A stretch of DNA of 64,000 nucleotides from Streptococcus mitis (lineage in GTDB: Bacteria; Bacillota; Bacilli; Lactobacillales; Streptococcaceae): NCBI RefSeq assembly GCF_000722705.1, contig NZ_JPFW01000007.1:62001-126000 (forward strand), written 5' to 3'. Position numbers and translations under genes: made by a program. Positions 61,272-64,000 of this stretch are shown here, one piece after another. Numbering within the stretch: the stretch's first letter is position 1; the number at the start of each line of letters is the position of its first letter. The notes under the pieces were generated by a model. That model ran no database searches. It worked only from the letters and a program-made list of their open reading frames with translations, and had not been told where the DNA came from.

Positions 61272-62576
61272 ATGCAATTTCCAGAAGGATTTGTTGAAAA
61301 ATATGAGAAGATACTAGGAGATGAGGCAAGAGATTTTCTTGCCTCTTTTGAAGAGGAAGCGGTTTCTGCCTTTCGGGTCAATCCCTTAAAAGAAGAGCAA
61401 CTTTCCTTTTCTGATGCCATTCCTCAAACCCCTTGGGGACATTATGGGAAGGTATCAGGGAAATCGCCTGAGCATGCTACTGGTTTGGTTTATTCGCAAG
61501 AACCCGCTGCCCAGATGGTGGCTCAGGTAGCCCAGCCCAGTCCTGGGATGAAGGTCTTGGATTTGGCTGCTGCTCCAGGTGGAAAATCAACTCAGCTGGC
61601 CGCCTATCTAGCAGGAGAGGGTCTCCTTGTTTCAAATGAAATTTCAAGTAAACGGGCTAAGATTTTAGTAGAAAACATGGAGCGCTTTGGAGCGACAAAT
61701 GTCGTAGTGACTAATGAATCTGCCGACCGCTTGGCCAAGGTCTTTAAAGGCTATTTTGACCTTATTGTCCTTGATGCTCCTTGCTCTGGGGAAGGGATGT
61801 TTCGTAAGCAACCAGATGCTATGGACTATTGGAGCCTTGATTATCCGAGCCAATGTGCTAGCTTGCAAAGAGAAATTCTGGCAGATGCGGTAACCATGTT
61901 AGCTGAAGGTGGTCGCTTGGTTTATTCAACCTGTACTTGGGCACCTGAGGAAAACGAAGAGATTGTCAATTGGCTACTGGAAGAGTATGATTTTGATTTG
62001 CTGCCAGTTGATCATATCAATGGAATGGTAGCTGGTATTGACCTGCAAGAAACGGCTCGGATGTACCCTCATCAGTTTAAGGGAGAGGGTCAGTTTGTCG
62101 CCCATTTACAATTTAAAGGTGAAAATACAGCACCTAAATGTAAGGCAAGTAAGAGTAACCTCAGCCGTGAACAGCTTGCTTTGTGGCAGGAATTTGCCCA
62201 AAATCACTTAAAGGTCAATCTAAGAGGAATCTTGCAGACGTTTGGTGACCAACTCTATCTCTTGCCAGAACTTTTGCCAGATTTAGGGAAGCTCAAGATT
62301 GCTCGCAATGGACTACATCTGGGTACCTTTAAGAAGAAACGCTTTGAGCCTAGTTTCGCTCTTGGACTAGCCTTGAAACCGAGTCAGGTCAAGCAGTCCG
62401 TTACAATTGATCAAGAAGAGTTTGTAAAGTATGTGGCTGGAGAAACCATTCAGCTGTCGGAAAGTCTGCCAAATGGTTGGTATCAAGTTTTGGTTCAAGG
62501 CAATGGGTTGGGCTTTGCTAAGGTGACTGGAAATGTTTTGAAAAATTATTTTCCAAAAGGCCTCAGATTCAAGTGA
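61272..62576 (+). CDS. rsmF: 16S rRNA (cytosine-C5) methyltransferase RsmF-like (NOL1/NOP2/Sun family)
   Basis: 434 aa. The SAM motif is LDLAAAPGGKSTQLA. The two catalytic cysteines are Cys171 (DAPCSGEGMFRK) and Cys221 (YSTCTWAPEEN). The N-terminal NOP region (FRVNPLK) and a C-terminal PUA-like RNA-binding region are present. It probably methylates 16S rRNA; the exact position cannot be read from sequence. It starts at the base after the IMPase stop. Confidence 0.92.
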   Translation: MQFPEGFVEKYEKILGDEARDFLASFEEEAVSAFRVNPLKEEQLSFSDAIPQTPWGHYGKVSGKSPEHATGLVYSQEPAAQMVAQVAQPSPGMKVLDLAAAPGGKSTQLAAYLAGEGLLVSNEISSKRAKILVENMERFGATNVVVTNESADRLAKVFKGYFDLIVLDAPCSGEGMFRKQPDAMDYWSLDYPSQCASLQREILADAVTMLAEGGRLVYSTCTWAPEENEEIVNWLLEEYDFDLLPVDHINGMVAGIDLQETARMYPHQFKGEGQFVAHLQFKGENTAPKCKASKSNLSREQLALWQEFAQNHLKVNLRGILQTFGDQLYLLPELLPDLGKLKIARNGLHLGTFKKKRFEPSFALGLALKPSQVKQSVTIDQEEFVKYVAGETIQLSESLPNGWYQVLVQGNGLGFAKVTGNVLKNYFPKGLRFK

Positions 62577-62582
62577 AAATGC

Positions 62583-62611
62583 TAGTCAAAGTAGCTTGTC
62601 TATGTTATAGT
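62583..62611 (+). promoter_or_regulatory. pst operon promoter
   Basis: TAGTCA (62583-62588), 17-bp spacer, TGT-TATAGT (-10 at 62606-62611). The leader to pstS is about 178 nt. I could not identify a clear Pho box. Confidence 0.6.
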
Positions 62612-62795
62612 GGAAGTATGGATTTTTTCAAATTGTCTTTCATTTTAAGTCAAAATTGGTGGAGAAGATAACTGAGTAAATTTCAAGTAAAATCAAGCTA
62701 AGAACTTCAGTTGGCTCCCAATTTTCAAAAGAAAAACATAAATAAATAGTTGAAAAAATTCACAGCATTCACCATTATTTTCAAGGAGAAAAACA

Positions 62796-63674
62796 GTGAA
62801 AAAAAGGAAAAAACTCGCTCTATCCCTTGCAGCTCTTTTGCTGGTAGGTTCTTTGGCGGGATGTGCTAGCTGGATTGATCGTGGAGAATCCATGACAGCT
62901 GTTGGCTCAACGGCTCTTCAGCCCTTGGTCGAAGCAGCAGCAGATGAATTTGGCTCTCTGCACGTTGGAAAAACAGTTAATGTCCAAGGTGGTGGATCTG
63001 GTACAGGCTTGTCTCAGGTTCAGTCTGGAGCTGTTGATGTAGGAAATTCAGACGTATTTGCCGAGGAAAAAGACGGTATCAACGCATCCGCTCTAGTGGA
63101 CCATAAGGTAGCCGTAGCGGGCTTGGCAGTGATTGTAAATAAGGAAGTTGACGTTGAAAATCTGACAACTGAACAACTCCGCAGCATCTTCACAGGTCAA
63201 GTGACCAACTGGAAAGAAGTCGGTGGGAAAGACCTAGCCATTTCCATTATCAACCGCGCGGCAAGTTCTGGTTCGCGTGCAACCTTTGATAGTGTTATCA
63301 TGGATGGTCAATCTGCCGTGCAGAGTCAAGAACAGGATTCAAATGGGATGGTCAAAAACATTGTTTCCCAGACACCAGGAGCCATTTCTTACCTAGCCTT
63401 TGCCTATGTGGATGACTCGGTGAAACGCATGAAGTTGAATGGCTATGAGCCGATTGCAGAAAATGTTACAAGTAATAACTGGCCTTTGTGGTCTTATGAA
63501 CACATGTACACCCTAGGTCAGCCCAATGAATTGGTGGCAGAATTTCTCAACTTTGTCCTCTCAGATGAAGCGCAAAGCGGAATCGTTAAGGGAATGGGCT
63601 ATATTTCTGTTAAGGAAATGAAGGTTGAAAAAGATGCTGTAGGAACGGTGACAGCACTAGAAGGGAGTCACTAA
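62796..63674 (+). CDS. pstS: Phosphate ABC transporter substrate-binding lipoprotein PstS
   Basis: 292 aa, GTG start with CAAGGAG upstream. Lipoprotein signal with lipobox LAGC (Cys23), which would be modified by Lgt. Phosphate-binding motifs are [31 protein letters not shown] and [12 protein letters not shown]. It captures inorganic phosphate for the PstCAB transporter. The stop overlaps the pstC start (TAATG). Confidence 0.95.
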   Translation: MKKRKKLALSLAALLLVGSLAGCASWIDRGESMTAVGSTALQPLVEAAADEFGSLHVGKTVNVQGGGSGTGLSQVQSGAVDVGNSDVFAEEKDGINASALVDHKVAVAGLAVIVNKEVDVENLTTEQLRSIFTGQVTNWKEVGGKDLAISIINRAASSGSRATFDSVIMDGQSAVQSQEQDSNGMVKNIVSQTPGAISYLAFAYVDDSVKRMKLNGYEPIAENVTSNNWPLWSYEHMYTLGQPNELVAEFLNFVLSDEAQSGIVKGMGYISVKEMKVEKDAVGTVTALEGSH

Positions 63675-64000
63675 TGAATCAAGAAGAATTAGCTAAAAAA
63701 TTACTTTCTCCCTCAAAGAACTCTCGTCTAGAGAAATTAGGAAAAGGCTTGACCTTTGCCTGCCTGTCTTTGATTGTCATCATTGTGGCCATGATTTTGA
63801 TTTTCGTAGCTCAGAAAGGCTTGTCGACCTTCTTTGTCAATGGGGTCAACATCTTTGATTTCCTCTTTGGACAAACTTGGAATCCTTCAGGTAAACAATT
63901 TGGTGCCCTTCCCATGATTTTGGGCTCCTTTATTGTCACAATCCTATCAGCCCTTATCGCAACTCCTTTTGCCATTGGTGCGGCAGTCTTTATGACCGAG
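63674..64000 (+). CDS. pstC: Phosphate ABC transporter permease PstC (3' end outside window)
   Basis: The first 109 codons: [20 protein letters not shown], a first membrane helix (FACLSLIVIIVAMILIFVA), the outer loop FFVNGVNIFDFLFGQTWNPSG, and a second helix (LGSFIVTILSALIATPFAIGAA). Family and position after pstS identify it as PstC. Confidence 0.93.
   Translation, partial: MNQEELAKKLLSPSKNSRLEKLGKGLTFACLSLIVIIVAMILIFVAQKGLSTFFVNGVNIFDFLFGQTWNPSGKQFGALPMILGSFIVTILSALIATPFAIGAAVFMTE

Overview
The window is chromosomal DNA from a member of the Streptococcus mitis group (S. mitis / S. oralis / S. pneumoniae relatives). The evidence is the low-GC streptococcal gene content, four BOX interspersed repeats with the familiar boxA/boxB/boxC modules, the vex-vncRS-fba locus, the gene orders helicase-codY-pncA and queA-nagB-rpsU-hprK-lgt, and two YSIRK/LPXTG giant surface proteins. 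There are no rRNA genes, CRISPR arrays or intact insertion sequences. Two tRNA genes are present, Leu(AAG) and Thr(CGT).

Layout. 1-2213: 3' end of a DEAD-box RNA helicase, codY, pncA and tRNA-Leu. 2385-3870: an Rpn/PD-(D/E)XK nuclease gene followed head-to-tail by two extra copies of its 3' end. 4216-17064: first giant LPXTG adhesin (4282 aa). 17233-25989: the vexP1-vexP2-vexP3 ABC exporter and the vncRS two-component system, separated by a 2.6-kb gene for a LysM surface protein that lies exactly between two halves of a pep27-like sequence. 26130-30567: fba, a three-gene ABC-2 transporter, tRNA-Thr and a small membrane protein. 30648-35797: DUF3397 protein, radical-SAM protein, methyltransferase, small coiled protein, Na+/H+ antiporter and BrkB/YihY protein. 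35850-37133: a small accessory pocket with a phage-like gene remnant, a secreted glycine-rich protein and a divergent small membrane protein. 37288-42336: queA, nagB, rpsU, and the hprK-lgt-DUF948-YtxH operon. 42751-56067: second giant LPXTG adhesin (4438 aa). 56249-64000: hemW, acyl-ACP thioesterase, HAD phosphatase, TIGR01906 membrane protein, spx-UPF0223-IMPase-rsmF, and the start of the pst phosphate transporter operon.

How it works together. Most of the window is conserved housekeeping DNA: nutrient sensing (CodY, HprK, NagB with a NagR-type operator, Pst), glycolysis (Fba), tRNA/rRNA modification, lipoprotein processing and stress control (Spx). Accessory DNA is inserted at discrete points. 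The two giant adhesins alone fill about 41% of the window, share a homologous module of roughly 350 residues, and both have simple-sequence repeats upstream (a (TA)8 tract and a 6 x 9-bp tandem repeat at the predicted transcription start), which suggests variable surface display.

The most notable observations are: (1) the pep27 homologue, described in pneumococcus as a death-signal peptide linked to Vex/VncRS, is split by the LysM-protein gene, or else the pneumococcal pep27 is the deletion scar of that gene; (2) the Rpn nuclease locus carries tandem 3' cassettes joined at the stop codon, each keeping a strong internal Shine-Dalgarno and ATG, which matches the gene-within-gene antitoxin layout known for E. 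coli RpnA; (3) the 9-bp repeat array at the start site of the second giant adhesin; (4) several genes whose strong -10 element places the transcript start on the start codon (leaderless mRNAs).
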